NCBI GenBank assembly: GCA_021827245.1
Contig: JAKAWN010000302.1
Coordinates: 1-8,381, forward strand
Source of the DNA: Acidobacteriota bacterium
GTDB lineage: Bacteria; Acidobacteriota; Terriglobia; UBA7540
DNA: 8,381 nt
Reading direction: 5' to 3'
Shown: positions 7,601 through 8,381 of the stretch, one piece after another
How the letters are laid out: each line of letters begins with the position of its first letter
How positions within the stretch are numbered: the first letter of the stretch is position 1
Notes under the pieces: generated by a model
The model's input: the letters and a program-made list of their open reading frames with translations, nothing else
Databases searched by the model: none
What the model was told of the DNA's origin: nothing
Translations under genes and position numbers: made by a program

Positions 7601-8059
7601 TTAGAATGGAACTGATTCCTCTTCTTCGAAGGGGTTATCCTCCTCCGAGGGCTGCACTGCCCCCTGAGAAGCCCCGGCCTGCGGCGCAGGCTTGGCACTT
7701 TCAGTCTTGGATTTCGCCGCGTTGCCGTTTGCAGCAGGGGAAAGCATCTGCATGTATCGGGCAACGATGTCATATGACTTGCGTTCGTTGCCGTCACGGT
7801 CCGTCCACTTCCCAATCCGAATGGATCCCTCGATGTACACCTGCTTCGATTTGGCGAGGTACTCACCGCAGATTTCAGCCAGCTTGCCCCAAGCCACAAT
7901 CGAGTGCCATTCGGTCCGCCTCTGGACTTCGCCGGCCTTGTTCTTGAAGGTCTCGTTCGTCGCCAGCGAAAAACGGCAGACTGTGGCACCCGACCCCGTG
8001 TATTTCAGCTCAGGATCTTTGCCCAAAAATCCCAATAAAATCACTTTATTTACGCTCAT
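7601..8059 (-). CDS. ssb: Single-stranded DNA-binding protein
   Basis: A 152-residue SSB. The OB fold covers about residues 1-108: MSVNKVILLGFLGKDPELKY, then CRFSLATNE, TEWHSIVAWGKLAEIC (49-64, with Trp51 and Trp58), VYIEGSIRIGKWTD (74-87, Trp85) and SYDIVARYMQML. A disordered Ala/Lys/Gln linker (about 109-138) leads to an acidic tail, EEDNPFEEEESVPF. The last residues (ESVPF) correspond to the conserved tip that binds repair and replication partners, and a second tip-like DNPF lies just before it. It binds and protects single-stranded DNA in the cytoplasm and would work with the exonuclease encoded further left. The ATG overlaps the TGA of the preceding gene (ATGA, 8056-8059), and AAAGGAG lies 10 bases upstream. 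The host chromosome normally has its own ssb, so this is most likely the element's copy. Confidence 0.96.
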   Translation of the reverse strand: MSVNKVILLGFLGKDPELKYTGSGATVCRFSLATNETFKNKAGEVQRRTEWHSIVAWGKLAEICGEYLAKSKQVYIEGSIRIGKWTDRDGNERKSYDIVARYMQMLSPAANGNAAKSKTESAKPAPQAGASQGAVQPSEEDNPFEEEESVPF

Positions 8060-8313
8060 GATGTTTTGTCTCCTTTCGCGAACACTGTTCCTTTCATCGA
8101 ACCTCGCTTGCTGCGCTCAGCGCGCTTCTGCTCCGCGGCAATGATTGCTGCTCGATTCCAAACTTGCGCCCACGTAATGGTGATGTTCCGGCGGCACCCT
8201 TTCGGACGAAGGCCAAGTCCCCACGCCTCGACAAGAACCACCAGCGGCCGCTTGCCGATCAGCAGCGGCGTCTCGAACACCAACCGCCTTCGGCGATCAA
8301 TCAGTCGTGTCAT
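8056..8313 (-). CDS. Small basic phage-type protein of unknown function
   Basis: An 85-residue, strongly basic protein starting MTRLIDRRRRLVFETP. It has a central predicted beta-rich segment (PLLIGKRPLVVLVEAWGLGL), RPKGCRRNITITWAQVWNRAA, and a charged C-terminal helix rich in Glu, Lys and Arg. I do not recognise a named family, but small basic proteins with a KGxRxxxTITWxxxW-like pattern occur beside phage recombination genes, and DNA binding is a reasonable guess. The ATG at 8311-8313 is chosen because GAGG lies 5 bases upstream; an in-frame GTG at 8317-8319 is possible. Its TGA overlaps the ssb start by ATGA, so the two form one transcription and translation unit. Confidence 0.65.
   Translation of the reverse strand: MTRLIDRRRRLVFETPLLIGKRPLVVLVEAWGLGLRPKGCRRNITITWAQVWNRAAIIAAEQKRAERSKRGSMKGTVFAKGDKTS
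8070..8076 (-). promoter_or_regulatory. Shine-Dalgarno site for ssb
   Basis: Read on the minus strand this is AAAGGAG, 10 bases before the ssb ATG and inside the 3' end of the upstream gene. It supports coupled translation of the two genes. Confidence 0.7.
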
Positions 8314-8357
8314 ACGCACCTCGAACAGCTTCGCATCCGAAACACCGGATCATCTGG

Positions 8358-8381
8358 TCACTTCGCAATGGGCTTTGCCAC
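8358..8381 (-). other. Possible C-terminal codons of a further upstream gene
   Basis: A minus-strand frame entering from the right edge ends at TGA (8358-8360) after seven visible codons. This would fit another gene of the same operon just upstream, but the visible part is too short to judge. Confidence 0.2.

Noticed and set aside
7441..7989. Minus-strand open frame of 182 codons overlapping ssb
   Set aside because: Most of it is ssb read in another frame. The tail in 7441-7600 is Phe/Ser-rich because of the pyrimidine-rich strand and has no start signal.
8300..8353. Short minus-strand frame from the ATG at 8351-8353 (starts MIRCFGCE)
   Set aside because: Only about 18 codons, and it overlaps the upstream region and start of the 85-residue gene in another frame. 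The Cys-x2-Cys is suggestive but too little to call a gene without an upstream comparison.

Overview
The window looks like bacterial DNA of fairly high GC with strong AGGAG-type ribosome binding sites. It joins two very different kinds of gene. The source cannot be named from the sequence alone. A soil Gram-negative such as an Acidobacteriota member would fit the enzyme set, but that is only a guess. The minus-strand genes are of temperate phage or integrative element type. The plus-strand genes in the middle are ordinary bacterial redox enzymes with their own regulator.

Layout. Positions 2-262 hold the C-terminus of an unrecognised plus-strand gene. Positions 425-3389 hold a compact three-gene minus-strand operon, transcribed in the order: a Gp3-like recombination directionality factor/metal-binding protein (2013-3389), a PD-(D/E)XK exonuclease (1359-2009) and a coiled-coil protein with a Cys/His-rich insert (425-1270). 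About 0.7 kb without a convincing gene (3390-4098) follows. It carries a pair of related hairpins just upstream of the phage-like operon and a palindrome just upstream of the next operon. Positions 4099-7100 hold a plus-strand operon of four genes: aldo/keto reductase, F420-reductase-like NADP-binding oxidoreductase, carboxymuconolactone-decarboxylase-like protein and an AraC-family regulator whose start overlaps the preceding stop. A probably truncated membrane-protein gene (7125-7421) and two inverted repeats follow. The right end returns to minus-strand phage-type genes: single-stranded DNA-binding protein (7601-8059) and a small basic protein (8056-8313) joined by an ATGA overlap.

How the genes work together. 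SSB, a RecB/Cas4-like exonuclease, a Gp3-like factor and the coiled-coil protein form a typical phage recombination/replication module. All are on the minus strand, yet they are split by about 4.2 kb carrying the opposite-strand redox operon. The simplest reading is that a self-regulated cassette for reduction or detoxification of aldehydes, quinones or similar compounds was acquired between ssb and the rest of the module. An assembly join must be excluded. No integrase, transposase, tRNA, rRNA or CRISPR array was seen.
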